From: Plantago major
Taxonomy: Eukaryota; Streptophyta; Magnoliopsida; Lamiales; Plantaginaceae
Direction: 5' to 3'
DNA length: 64,000 nt
NCBI GenBank assembly: GCA_026545765.1
Contig: CM048840.1
Location: 81,868,877 to 81,932,876 of the forward strand
This document shows positions 21,791 to 32,200 of this stretch, piece by piece. The position numbers and the translations under genes were made by a program. How positions within the stretch are numbered: the first letter of the stretch is position 1; the number at the start of each line of letters is the position of its first letter. Below the pieces are notes generated by a model, which was given only the letters and a program-made list of their open reading frames with translations, searched no databases and was not told the DNA's origin.

Positions 21791-22345
21791 ATGACAACCG
21801 AGAAGGCATACAAATCCCCAATCGTAAAATCAAAAACCTATGGAGAATGGCTTATCGAGCGAGCACAGCTCCGCCAAACAGAGAGGGAAGTGCTTCGCAG
21901 CTTTCGACAATTTAGTGGAGAAAGATTTGACGAAGCATGGTTTCGGTTTCTAGAGCTGCAAGAAGAGTGCATATATGTTGGATTGGAGGATAAGGAATGG
22001 ATAAGATGTTTCTATTGGGGATTAACTGAGAGTAGTATAATGATGTTAGATGAAGCTGCGAGACAACCCATAGATGAGTTCGAACTTGGACAATTCTTTG
22101 AGTTTATCAATGCGCAGGTTTGTATTTATAAAGAGACGATGTTGTGGCATGAGAACATCGAGCGTGAGAAGACAAACTGCCTTGTTGAGCTAACTTTTGA
22201 ATCTGCCGCCACAGAACAAGATGAAATAAATTCTACTCCATTACCTGCTTGTGATTCGCACGTATTGGTTCCATCACATACATTGGATTGCCTAGTCTTG
22301 TTTTTATTTTCCCTCTGTTTCCCACAGTTATTTTTTAGTTTTTAA
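21791..22345 (+). CDS. Mini-gag ORF of the inner element
   Basis: A frame of 184 codons begins at ATG 21791. A pyrimidine-rich tract ending TGTGTGTGCAG just upstream looks like a 3' splice site. The block FRQFSGERFDEAWFRF...FYWGLTESSIMMLDEAA (about residues 38-90) follows the spacing of the second half of a plant retrotransposon gag capsid domain. The zinc knuckle and protease are missing, and the C-terminus ends in a hydrophobic tail. It could be a reduced gag that still interacts with particles of a helper element, or a degraded remnant that happens to be open. It is the only long frame in this element. Confidence 0.6.
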   Translation: MTTEKAYKSPIVKSKTYGEWLIERAQLRQTEREVLRSFRQFSGERFDEAWFRFLELQEECIYVGLEDKEWIRCFYWGLTESSIMMLDEAARQPIDEFELGQFFEFINAQVCIYKETMLWHENIEREKTNCLVELTFESAATEQDEINSTPLPACDSHVLVPSHTLDCLVLFLFSLCFPQLFFSF

Positions 22346-22382
22346 ATTTTCTAATTTGTTTAATTTTAGTTTGCAGGGAATC

Positions 22383-22487
22383 ATGGAATTATTAGAGAAA
22401 TTGAGGAGAGGAGCTAAGGATGGCTCACAAAATGCTAAGGATACCGGAAAGGATGCAAGGGATTCATTCCCGTTTGATAATGGATAG
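22383..22487 (+). CDS. Short ORF (34 codons) downstream of mini-gag
   Basis: It starts ATG GAA TTA TTA and encodes a small charged peptide (MELLEKLRRGAKDG...). A related sequence is present in both arms of the inverted duplication at 42217-42540, where at least one copy is stopped early. It may be a remnant of a longer frame; function unknown. Confidence 0.35.
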   Translation: MELLEKLRRGAKDGSQNAKDTGKDARDSFPFDNG

Positions 22488-22502
22488 CAGCATTCCCAAA
22501 AA

Positions 22503-22551
22503 GTCGAGCCAACGACTATAATAAAAGGCGCTTCCCGGGAGGCAACCCGGG
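22503..22551 (+). other. Hairpin pair at the end of the coding region
   Basis: GTCG-AGCCAA-CGAC is followed by CCCGGG-AGGCAA-CCCGGG. The first hairpin recurs at 46271-46284 in the third element and, inverted, near 42130-42150, always just after the coding region. Confidence 0.55.
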
Positions 22552-22837
22552 GGTAAGTTTTTCTTTATTATCAGTTTGTTATTTTTTCTTTTCTATTCCT
22601 TCGCTTGCTTAAACGTGAAACTCGAGGACGAGCTAAAGTTTTGGTTTGGGGAGGGATTTCATGTGTTTTGTGTTCGTTTTTATCGCTTTCATAGTGGTGG
22701 TCGGTGAGCCACATAGGATTGCATATCTTTTTGCGGCCTGTGTGCCTTATTTGTCTACGTGGGGTGGTATGTTAACCACTTTTATGTGTTTGTTTTGTTT
22801 TCATTTTATGTCTATACGTGTTTGTGGGAGCGGAACC

Positions 22838-22922
22838 TTTGTACTCACACGAGGAGACTCGTGAAATTCTAGCCGAGGCATGGAATTTCGATCTCGCGAG
22901 GTGAGATTGCATTAGAGTCAAA
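22838..22922 (+). ncRNA. Candidate structured RNA, four-way junction (copy 1)
   Basis: A closing stem (TTTG-bulge-ACTC with GAGTCAAA) encloses three hairpins. The first is CACGAG-GAGA-CTCGTG at 22848-22863 with a GNRA tetraloop. The second is AAATTC...GAATTT at 22864-22888 with a 13-nt loop. The third is a 7-bp stem at 22891-22907 with a GAG triloop. Copy 2 at 46429-46509 has the same layout with compensatory changes in each hairpin. It resembles a cloverleaf but lacks tRNA A/B box sequences. Confidence 0.6.
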
Positions 22923-22944
22923 GAGAAAAAAAAATCGAAATTTC

Positions 22945-23125
22945 GCCCTCGCCGCAGCGAGCGTTTTGCTTCGCCGCGGCGAGATAAGTCGAGAGGACGG
23001 GATTTAGTTTCGTAAAATCTCACCGCGGCGAGCCTTTTGCTTCGCCGCGGCGAGACCCTTCCCCATAATTTTTTTCCGTCTCGTAAAAACTCGCCGCAAC
23101 GAGACTTTTCGCCCGCCGCGGCGAG
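22945..23125. repeat. GC-rich palindromes in the inner element's internal region
   Basis: At least six copies of the CTCGCCGCGGCGAG type follow the structured-RNA candidate. In the third element the equivalent cluster (about 46535-46700) lies upstream of the accessory ORF leader, so this may be the remains of the same internal promoter region. Confidence 0.7.
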
Positions 23126-23159
23126 CCTAGTTTTTTTAAAATAGAGTCTTTTTGCCTAC

Positions 23160-24307
23160 TTTCTGATTTTTGTGGTGAGTCTGAGTTGTTCTCCCAAGTC
23201 GAGCATCTATTGTGATTGTTAAATTTGATAGCTGCATATGTTTTGCATGATATTTAACTGAAAGTGGCGTTGTGGATTTAACATCCTATAAGTCTGTTTT
23301 TCTTGTAAATAGCAAGTATGTGTAGCTCTTTGGTCCAAAAAGCCGGTGAGAAACATTTAGCCGATGAAAAAATATTGTACCGACACCTGTGTGATTTATT
23401 CGAGAAGTGCAAACTCCCTTGTTTGCGCCTTATCATGCTCATGTGTACTCTGTGTAAGTTAAGTATGACGAACGGCATGCTCTTCATGATCTATTTTATC
23501 GAAGCCAATCCATTTGCAAAGAACCGGTTTGGGGAGAAGAATTCTGCTGTGCTGATAATGTTATTTTTATACTTGTAATTTGTATTGCTTCCCCTATATT
23601 TGATTTGTCTCGAAGTGTATCTGTGGTGCTTGTCATCACCGTAGTCATGTTGGGCGTGTTTCAAATACTACCTATATACCGGCGTGGTCCTAAAAAGACA
23701 TATGACAATGAGGGTTGATGGCACGTATACCAAACTGACACGCACAAAAGTGCGGACTTCGGTAAAACAGACACTACCAAAAAAGTGAGACTAAAAGAGT
23801 CCATTGTGGCCAATTGATTAGCAAATAATTCATAGTATGCAAGAATGTGGTGATATGAAAGTTGGTTTGTATGTTCTGGAAAGCTGCTATGTGCAAGGAA
23901 AAAGTCCCTTCTGACTTAACTGATTGAGTACATTGCATGAGTTATTTGAGGCACTTTTTTGACAAAAGTCACCTTCCTTTCTCTTGATATTCTTGAGTGA
24001 TTAACCCACTGGACACTTCTAGAGTGTGAGAGAGAGTTGCATAGGATCCTCTTGTGAGGGATTAGTGAGTTAGACTTAAGAGCTATTTACTTGACAAACT
24101 TTCTTGTTTGATTTTCTGTGCGCTATTCTGCCAAGGTTAGTTGAGTGCAAAACCTTTGCATCTTGTGAATTTAATGTTTACAATGGTAGATTCGGTCACT
24201 TGGGAGTTCAACTCTTTTATGTGCTTCTTGTTTGTTTTTGTTTCGAGTCTAGTTTGTTTAATTTGTGTGTTTGCTCGAGGAAGAGCAAAGGTTCGGTTTG
24301 GGGATTT
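23160..24307 (+). repeat. Single diverged copy of the 1.27-kb 3' unit in the inner element
   Basis: The order of motifs is the same as in units 1-5 of the outer element (GTGGTGCTTGTCATCAC hairpin, shared block at 23649-23766, GGTTTGGGGA at the end), but present once. The terminal GGTTTGGGGAT acts as polypurine tract directly before the 3' LTR. Confidence 0.75.
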
Positions 24308-25663
24308 TGATGAGACAATATTCTAACGTCTCATTTGGTCCTTTTTAGCGGTCTTTTGTTAGTCTTTGACCTTAGTTTTATAGTGTTTTTGTACGTTTTT
24401 ATGCTTTGGTACTTTGTGTTTTGTAGGATTTTTTGTGTTCTTTGGTCCCGAAGGTGAAAATCGGAGTGAAGACATGAATGAAGAGTAATTGGGCGAATAC
24501 GGAAGTGGATTCGGAGTTCGGATGAAGAATTGAGAGGCGTTTTAGCATGACTTGCAAAAGTGATGATTTACGGAGCAGTCTAGCTATTTTGGACATAACT
24601 CTATCATATGAAGTCCGATTTACCTGATCTTGGTGGCCATGGAAAGATAATTCAAAGGGCTATAGCTTTCATGCCAAAATCGTAGGCAAATTATTCCTAA
24701 TGAAAAAGATACAGACATCGCAAGTTGACTGTCAGAAAGCATCTTTGCCGCGGCGAGACATTTAGGCTCGCCGCGGCGAGAGTTCCCGAGAGCTTATTTG
24801 CTGGGCAATTTTCTGGTCGAATTCTGCTAGGATTCTACTCGTTTTTTCTCCTTTAAATAGATTTCTTTCACCATAACTTCAGATATAACTCCTTTTACCC
24901 TAGATAAGCATAGGAGAGCTCCTAGAGACACACATTGACATTGAGACATCTTTGGAGCTTAGTTATTCATTGATTTTATTCATCAAGATTATTGGTATTG
25001 ATTTCTCCATTGTTTTGTTCTTTACAATTCGTTCTTTATCTTATCGATTGAATTGTGTGTTATTGCATGCGAGTTTATCATCTATGTTTTACATGATTAT
25101 TACCATGAATCTTTGCATGCAATCATCAATTATGAGTAGCTAAACACCTTTGAATACAGTAGTATGTGAAGATTATGCATATTCGTTCTAGGGTTTATCA
25201 ATCACTCATATAGGTTAGTCTCGTATAAAATCTTCGTAAAAACCTTCAATTTGATAAGTCCGTATTAAATTCTCTAAATTGTTCATGTTTGAGGATAGTG
25301 AATTGACGACTGACGATTTCTCTAGTATAATATATTCTAAGAACAATTGGTTGAATCGAATTGATTGATTTACTGTACAACAACCGTGTGACAAATATGA
25401 GTTTTTTCCCTAGTTCGAATTAGCATAATTGGATCTTGCTATTGTATTCATCTTTCTCTCATTGTTGATCGTAATCTTAGCCTTAGTCAATCTAGTTAGA
25501 AGTATTCAAAACTATCAATCAAACTGTTACTCGCAAGTATCTGTTTACTCTCACTGCTACATAGCTTAATTCATTCCTTAGCGAACGACTCTGTGGTTTA
25601 GCTTTGTCTGTCTATAACAACTGCTTACTACTTGGTTTTCTAAGTATTAATTTGAGCACATCA
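24308..25663 (+). repeat. 3' LTR of inner Athila-like element (1356 bp)
   Basis: It starts TGATGAGACAATATTC and ends GAGCACATCA. Two GC-rich palindromes at 24747-24782 precede a TTTAAATAG TATA-like box near 24854. Confidence 0.9.
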
Positions 25664-26240
25664 ATACCAAACTGACACGCACAAAAGTGTGGACTTCGGT
25701 AAAATAGACACTACCAAAAAAGCGAGACCAAAAGAGTCCATAGTGGCCAAATTGATTAGCATCTAATTTATTGTATGCAAATATGTGGTGGTATGGAAGT
25801 TTGGTTGTATGCTCCGACGAGTTGTTGTGCACAAGGAAAAGCCCCTTCTAACTTGACCGATTGAGTACATTGCATGAGGTATTTGAGGCACCTTTGTGAC
25901 GAAAGTCACCTCCCTTCTCGCTTTTTGTTCCTTGAGTGATTAACCTACTGCACACTTCCAGAGTGTGAAAGAGAGATGTGTAGGATTTCCTTGTGAGGGA
26001 TTGAAGAGTTAGACTTAAGAGCTATTTACTTGAGAAACCCTCTTACAGGATTTTTTGTGCACTATTTCTGTCAAGGTTGGTTGAGTGCAAACCTTTTGCA
26101 TCTTGTGAACTTAACGCTTACAATAGCAGAGTTCAGGCACTTGGAAGTCTGACTCGTTTATGTGTTTTTGTGTGTCATTGTCCAGAGTCAAGTTGTTGTT
26201 ATTTTGTTGTGTGTTTGCTCGAGGACGTGCAAAGGCTCGG

Positions 26241-27497
26241 TTTGGGGAGGGGGAAATGTGCTCTCTATTACCTGAGTCTCTAGAGTCTTTCGTCCTTTAC
26301 TATATGTATGTTTTGGTCATTTTTCTTTTCCGGTCGTTTTTTCTTTTACCCTCTAGAGTCTTTCGTGAGTCTTGCTTCCAAGTTATGAAAGCTACTATTT
26401 TGATTGTTAAATTTGCTTGCTGCTTATGTTTTGCATGATACTTAACTGAGGTGGTATAGTAGATTTAAAAGCCCATAAGTTTGTTTCTCCTGTAAATAGC
26501 AAGTCTGTTTACTTTTGTCCAAAAAGCTGTTGAGGAACTTTAAGCCAATGAAAAATATATTGTACCGACACTTGTGTGATCCTTTCGGGAAGTGCAAACC
26601 CTCTTGTTTGTGCCTTTTCATTCTCATGTGTACTCAGTTAAGTTAAGTATGACGAACGACATGATCTTCATGTTTCATTTTATCAAAAGCCAGTACATTG
26701 CGAGGAACCGGTTTGGGGAGAAGAAATCTGCTGTGCTGACACTTTTATCATTCATTTTTTGTAATATGTATTATTTCCCCTGATTAGTTGATTCGTCTCG
26801 GAGTGTATCTGTGGTGCTTGTCACCACCATAGTCGTGTTAGGCATGTTTCAGATACTACCTATATACCAGCGTGGTCCTAAAAAGCCATATGACCGTAAG
26901 GGTTGATGGCACGTATACCAAACTGACACGCACCAAAGTTCGGACTTCGGTAAAACAGACACTACCAAAAAAGCGAGACCAAAAGATTCCATAGTGGCCA
27001 AATTTATTAGCATCTAATTTATTGTATGCAAATATGTGGTGGTATGGAAGTTTGGTTGTATGCTCCGGCGAGTTGTTGTGAGCAAGGAAAAGCCCCTTCT
27101 GACTTGACTGATTGAGTATATTGCATGAGGTATTTGAGGCACCTTTGTGACGAAAGTCACCTCCCTTCCCTCTTTTTGTTCCTTGAGTGATTAACCTACT
27201 GGACACTTCCAGAGTGTGAGAGAGAAAGAGAGATGTGTAGGATTTCCTTGTGAGGGATTCGGGAGTTAGACTTAAGTGCTATATACTTGAGAAACCCTCT
27301 TACAGGATTTTTTGTGCACTATTTCTGTCAAGGTTGGTTGAGTTCAAACCTTTTGCATCTTGTGAACTTAACGCTTACAATGGCAGAGTTCAGTCACTTG
27401 GAAGTCTGACTCGTTTATGTGTTCTTGTGTGTCGTTGTCTAGAGTCTAGTTGTTGTTATTTTGTTGTCTGTTTGCTCGAGGACGTGCAAAGGTTCAG
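26241..27497 (+). repeat. 3' tandem unit 5 (1257 bp), ending at the polypurine tract
   Basis: It is like units 1-4. Its final purine motif is altered (TTTCGGGAG at 27498-27506) and lies directly before the 3' LTR. Confidence 0.88.
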
Positions 27498-27508
27498 TTT
27501 CGGGAGTT

Positions 27509-28929
27509 TGATGAGATGAAAATTTAGAGTCTCATCGGTTCCTTTTTAGCGGTCTTTGTGAGTCTTTATCTTTAGTTTTTTAGTCTTTTTAGTTCATTTT
27601 TACGATTTGGTGTTTTATTTACATTTTGCAGGATTTGATGCCTTTTGAGCTAAATGAGGACGAGCTGCTTAGCATAGCACTTGTAGGGATTCGTCCATCA
27701 AGGCGAGATTTTACGAGCTTGAGTCGAAATTGCAAGAATGTTTCGCCATGTGGAAATCAGTCTGCCGCGGTGAGATTTAGCGAATGTATGTCTTCTGTGA
27801 TTAGAGAAGGCTTGCCGCGGCGAAGGAATTTGTCTGCCGCGGCGAGATTTTGCGAATGGAGCCTCCGTTTTGAAGATTGAAGCTCGCCGCGGAGAAATTA
27901 TGTGAGGGCTATATATATTGCGATAAAGAAGGCTCGTCGCGGCAAGGCAATTGGGTCGTCGCGGTGTGATTTTACGAAAGGCTCCCCTGTTTTGAAGGAA
28001 GATGCTCGCCGCGGCGAGAATTTGTGAGCTGGATATATAATCGACAAAAGAAATCTCGCCAAGCGTTAATTGCCCTCACAATTAGACGCGGGCAGCTCGT
28101 AATTTGTTTTCCTTATTAGCTTAGAATTTGTTTTTCTTTTCTCTCATATTTCTTTTAACCTAGTTCGAAGGAAAAGCTCCACATACTTTGACATTTTGGA
28201 GCTTGGTTTTGCTTGTTTAACGAAGGATTGGTATCGAATCCCTGATTACTGTGGTAAATCTCTATTGTTTTATCTTATTCAATTCGTTCTTGCTTAATTT
28301 CTCAAATTGTTTAAGCTTGCATGCGATTATCATTCTGTTTGTGTTAATCATGAGCAATATCTTGTATTATTTCATCCTTGCTTCAATTATGAGTAGCTAA
28401 ATCACTCCGAACATGGTAGTTGCGTGATAGCTTTGCATCTTCGCTTCTAGGGTTTGAAATCGTTCATATAGGTTAGGCTCGTTCAAAGATCTTCGTAAAA
28501 ACCCTTCAATTCAATACTCTCGTTCAAAGATTCTCTAAAACGTTTTGGTTAAGGATCGTGGATTGACGACCCACAATTACTCTAGTTCAAATATCTTCAA
28601 ACTCGTTTGGTAAAGGTTGAATTGATAGTTTTCTGTACACCGACCGTGTGACATTATGAACGTATCCCTAGAGCGAATTAGCATTGCTTGATCGTAACTA
28701 CCGTGTTCTTTCTACCTCATTCTTACAAACAACTACATTGCATTTTCTGTTTTCTAGTTATTAGAAATACTTATTTCAAACAAATCAAAATGTTTCTACA
28801 AGTAATTGTTTGCTTTCAACTGTGTGGTAGCCTAATTGATTCCTTAGCGAACGATCTCATGGTTAGCATAGTCTGTTTCGAACGACTGCTTCCTACTTGT
28901 TTTTCCTAAGTAGTAATTTGATCATATCA
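27509..28929 (+). repeat. 3' LTR of outer Athila-like element (1421 bp)
   Basis: It starts TGATGAGATG and ends GATCATATCA. It pairs with 2609-4056. It carries its own GC-rich palindromes (about 27755-28017), a TATA box at 28033-28040 and the right TSD ATAAG at 28930-28934. Confidence 0.88.
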
Positions 28930-28934
28930 ATAAG

Positions 28935-29235
28935 ACCCCCTCAAATCGTCATCAAAATCAATTTTCATCAAATACTGATTGAATTTGTGTTGGTTCAGCC
29001 TTTATTTATCCAGAATATAACCCCTACCCCCACCTCTTTGGGCCCCAAGAAACGTCGTAGGCCAGCTGGGCCAAGTAAAGGAATAAAGAAGTTTGGACCG
29101 AGGGGGAGTAATAAGGAAAAATTGGGAGTTGGCACTTCACAGCTGCAGGAGAATAAGAAGATGCATTTGGAGAACTCTACTTTTGAGTCGGGACCAGAGG
29201 CGGGAGTTGCTAGGCAACCCCGCCTATCATCATGA
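28935..29235 (+). pseudogene. LINE ORF1 C-terminal tail
   Basis: A Pro/Lys/Arg-rich frame (GPKKRRRPAGPSKG near 29041) ends with TGA at 29233-29235, just before endonuclease sequence. ORF1 is the RNA-binding protein of L1 elements. Only the basic linker part is left; the zinc knuckle is not in the window. The assignment rests on position and composition. Confidence 0.5.
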
Positions 29236-29239
29236 GTTG

Positions 29240-29900
29240 CTTCTCTTATCTTTCTCATGGACACTCATTTGGGCAATGTTGAGATTGATAGGATCAAACA
29301 GAGATTTAACGTTTTTGGTTTTTGCGTTCCTTCAATTGGAAAGTCAGGAGGATTGGCTTTATTGTGGCAGAAGGATATTAATGTAACTATTCAGAGTTAT
29401 TCCAAAAATCACATTGATGCAGAGGTGAAGTTAGCTGGAAATGAAGAAGATTGGCGTCTTACTGGACGGAGAACCCGACCATAGTAAGAGAAAGCAGGCT
29501 TGAGCCTTGCTTAAAAATCTGGCCTAATATTCGAGCAGGCCCTGGATTGTTATAGGAGACTATAACGAGATTCTTTAAGCAACAGACAAAATGGGAGGGC
29601 CACCAGTACCTGTGTGGCGTATTAGAGATGCTAAAGAAGCTCTGGACTAGTGTAACCTTACAGAAATCCACTATGTCGACTACGATTACACTTGGTCCAA
29701 CCATCAGCCTGATGAACGGCATACTGAAGTGCAGCTGGACAAAGCAACGACGGATACGGCGTGGAGAAGTCGATTTCCGACGGCCATGGTGAAACACCTC
29801 TTCACGCGCAGCTCGGATCATCTGCCAATTTTACTGTATCTCCGGCAGCCTAATCCGAGGGCTTTCCGACATAACCGTCGGAGATTTCGTTTTATAGCTA
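29240..29900 (+). pseudogene. LINE ORF2 endonuclease (exonuclease-endonuclease-phosphatase fold), broken
   Basis: This domain nicks the target DNA. Recognisable blocks are GFCVPSIGKSGGLALLWQ (about 29320-29375), WIVIGDYNEIL (about 29543-29577), YDYTWSNHQP (about 29677-29710), LDKATTDTAW and the terminal SDHLPILL (about 29815-29838). The N-terminal SWNCRG block is absent and several stops lie between 29482 and 29660. Not functional. Confidence 0.8.
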
Positions 29901-29954
29901 TGTGGATAAAGTCGGCAGATTGCTCGAATTATAGAAGAATACTGGAATTCGGAT

Positions 29955-31803
29955 TTGGGAATGCTTCAGAATCTGGAGGGGTGCAAGTTGGGGCTTATAA
30001 ATTGGGATAGAACAGAGTTTGGTTCGGTAATGAAGAAGGTGAGGGAGTTAAAGTTTGAACTCGAGAAGCTGCAAAAACAACCTTTTACAGCAGCAGTGAA
30101 GGAGAACACCAGGAAAATCAAACTCGAACTTGAAGGGGTTTTGGACAGGGAAGAGATCCTCTGGAAGCAGCGAGCAAAAATGCAATGGTTAGCGGAGGGA
30201 GACCGCAATACCAGATTTTTTCACAATAAAGCTTCTCATAGGACAAGAGTAAATGAAATTTCAGGTCTGTTTAATGATGCTGGACAGTGGTGTGATGCTG
30301 CTGTGAGTATGGGTAATACAGTGACAGATTATTTTAGGGGCATCTTCAAATCCAGAAACCCATCGCCATAGGAGATAGAAGATGTTGTGAGAACTATGGG
30401 AGTACGCGTGTCTGCTCAAACCAATCAGGAGCTTAACCAAGTGTTTACTCCAGACGAGGTAAAGCTCGCACTTTTCGATATGTATCCCCTTAAATCCCCT
30501 GGCTCTGATGGCATGTCTGCTGTTTTTTATCAACGTTTCCTGCATATTGTTGGTAATAATGTTGTGGATTGTGCGCTAAATTTTTTGAATCATAAAGTCC
30601 TTGATCCCCAGCTCAATTTTACCCATATAGTTCTGATCCCAAAATGTAAAACACCAGTTAAGGTTAATCAGTTTCGACCCATCAGCCTTAGCAATTTAAT
30701 GTTTAAAATAGCTTCTAAAGATATCACAAATAGGCTCAAACCCCAATATGCATACCATTGTTTCTGAAACCCAATCTGCTTTTGTGCCTAACAGACTTAT
30801 TACTAATAACGTACTTGTTGCTTTTGAAGTTAACCATTTTCTAAAATAAAAAACCAAGGGCAAAGATGTTTTTATGGCTTTAAAACTTGACATGAGCAAA
30901 GCTTATGACCAGGTAAAATGGTCTTTTCTGAAATGAATGCTAGAGAGACTAGGCTTTGAGACCTCTTTTGTTGATCTTATTATGCTTAGTGTGCGTACTG
31001 TCTCTTATTCTGCTCTTTTGAATGGAGATCAGTTAGATCATTTCCAGCCGGAGAGGGGGATTCGACAGGGAGATCCCCTCTCACCCTACTTGTTCCTTTT
31101 TGTTATGGAAGTGTTTAGTGCTCTTATTCGTGACTCTGAGGAGAGAGAGGTGTTGCGTGGAGTTGCTGTTACTCCTCCGGCACCAAGGATCTCTCACTTG
31201 CTTTTTGCTGATCATACTTTGTTGTTCTGTCAAGCTTCTATGGAAGTTGCCTATGAGATTGATAGTATTCTTCATAGATTTAGTCTGGCTTCTAGTCAAG
31301 AAATCAATTTGGACAAGTCTACTGTAGTCTTTAGTAGGAATGTGGGGAGTGAGAGGGTGGAGGAGGTGAGGGGTATCCTTCCTATTAGAGTCGTAGAGAA
31401 ATATGATAAGTATTTGGGTTTACCGACAGAGATGGGGAGATCTAAGAAGGAAGTTTTTAGTTGGCTTAGAGAGCGGGTTTGGAAAAAAGTTGAGGGTTTT
31501 GAGAATAAACTTCTTTCCAAGGTTGGGAAGGAAATCCTTATAAAGGCGGCGATCCAAGCAATTCCCACTTATGTGATGGCGTGTTTTAAATTACCTGATT
31601 ACCTGTTGCAAGAGATAGATTCCATCATTGCTCGTTTCTGGTGGGGTAATGGGAAGGATAAGAAGATACATTGGATAAAATGGGTCTCTCTTTGTCAATC
31701 TAAGCGGGATGGGGGCATGGGTTTTCGCGACCTTAGGTCTTTTAACTTGGCTATGCTCGGTAAAGAAATCTTGAGAGTGATTCATTATCCGATTCCCTTC
31801 TAA
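29955..31803 (+). pseudogene. LINE reverse transcriptase, with a substituted catalytic residue
   Basis: Target-primed reverse transcriptase. Blocks seen: WLAEGDRNTRFFH (about 30187), KSPGSDGMSAVFYQ (about 30495), [16 protein letters not shown] (about 30672), KLDMSKAYD (about 30883), GIRQGDPLSPYLF (about 31058) and SHLLFADHTLLF (about 31195). Stops or frame changes occur near 30371, 30765, 30847 and 30935. In the catalytic box the second Asp of the usual [YF]ADD is His (FADH), which should abolish activity. The thumb/connection region stays open to 31803. Confidence 0.85.
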
Positions 31804-32200
31804 GCCGGGTTTTAAAAGCAAAATATTTTCCTCAATCTGACATTTTAGGTGCGACTCCTAAAGGGAATGCCTCGTTCACATGGAAGAGTATTTGTAGCGC
31901 TTTAAATTTGGTGAAATGTGGGATTCGTTGGAGAGTTGGAAATGGTACTAGTATTAATATGTGGGAGGATAATTGGATTCCTCGAGAAGGAGGCTTCAGA
32001 CCCTTTACTCCTAACCTCTTGCATTTAGATGATGTGACTGTTTCCTCTCTTATTGATACTCATAAAAATGCATGGGATGAGGATTTGATCAAGAGTATTT
32101 TCTGGGAGGATGACGTAATTCATATTCTTCGGATTCCTTTATCCTGGACGATGGGAGAGGATATTCGGACCTGGGCTTATTCGCAAAATGGTCATTACTC
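31804..32200 (+). pseudogene. LINE ORF2 linker before the Pack-MULE insertion
   Basis: The frame from 31908 (VKCGIRWRVGNGTSINMWEDNWIP) is the conserved segment that follows RT in plant L1 elements. It is interrupted at 32200 by the DNA element and resumes at 33054. Confidence 0.75.

Larger units (their letters stand above)
10604..25663 (+). mobile_element. Inner non-autonomous Athila-like element with a nested copia insertion
   Basis: It is flanked by the exact 5-bp duplication ATACC (10599-10603 and 25664-25668). The 5' LTR is 10604-11821 plus 21499-21649, split by the copia element; the 3' LTR is 24308-25663. The PBS is at 21654. The internal part (about 2.7 kb) holds only a mini-gag ORF, a 34-codon ORF, a structured-RNA candidate, GC palindromes and one diverged version of the 1.27-kb unit. 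No protease, RT or integrase is present. The LTR halves are much more alike than those of the outer element, so this insertion is younger, as the nesting requires. Confidence 0.9.
9916..26240 (+). repeat. 3' tandem unit 4, split by the inner element (9916-10603 and 25669-26240)
   Basis: The unit is interrupted at CACGTATACC by the inner Athila-like element. Joining 10603 to 25669 restores a unit of 1260 bp, close to the 1257-1277 bp of the others. This independently confirms the insertion boundaries. Confidence 0.88.
2609..28929 (+). mobile_element. Outer Athila-like Ty3/gypsy element, gag-protease only, with nested insertions
   Basis: LTRs at 2609-4056 and 27509-28929 both start TGAYGAGA and end ATATCA. 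They are flanked by the exact 5-bp duplication ATAAG (2604-2608 and 28930-28934). The order is 5' LTR, PBS, decayed gag-protease (about 4225-5802), then five tandem units of about 1.27 kb ending in the polypurine tract and 3' LTR. No RT, RNase H or integrase is found, so the copy is non-autonomous. Removing the nested insertion 10604-25663 and one TSD leaves about 11.3 kb. The LTRs differ at many positions, so the insertion is old relative to those inside it. The Athila lineage is assigned from gag similarity, PBS type and LTR size. Confidence 0.88.

Noticed and set aside
22838..22922. tRNA gene or hammerhead ribozyme
   Set aside because: The cloverleaf outline suggests a tRNA, but there are no A/B box consensus sequences, no TTCGA T-loop and no CCA-like acceptor. 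The hammerhead core CUGAnGA...GAAA is not present.
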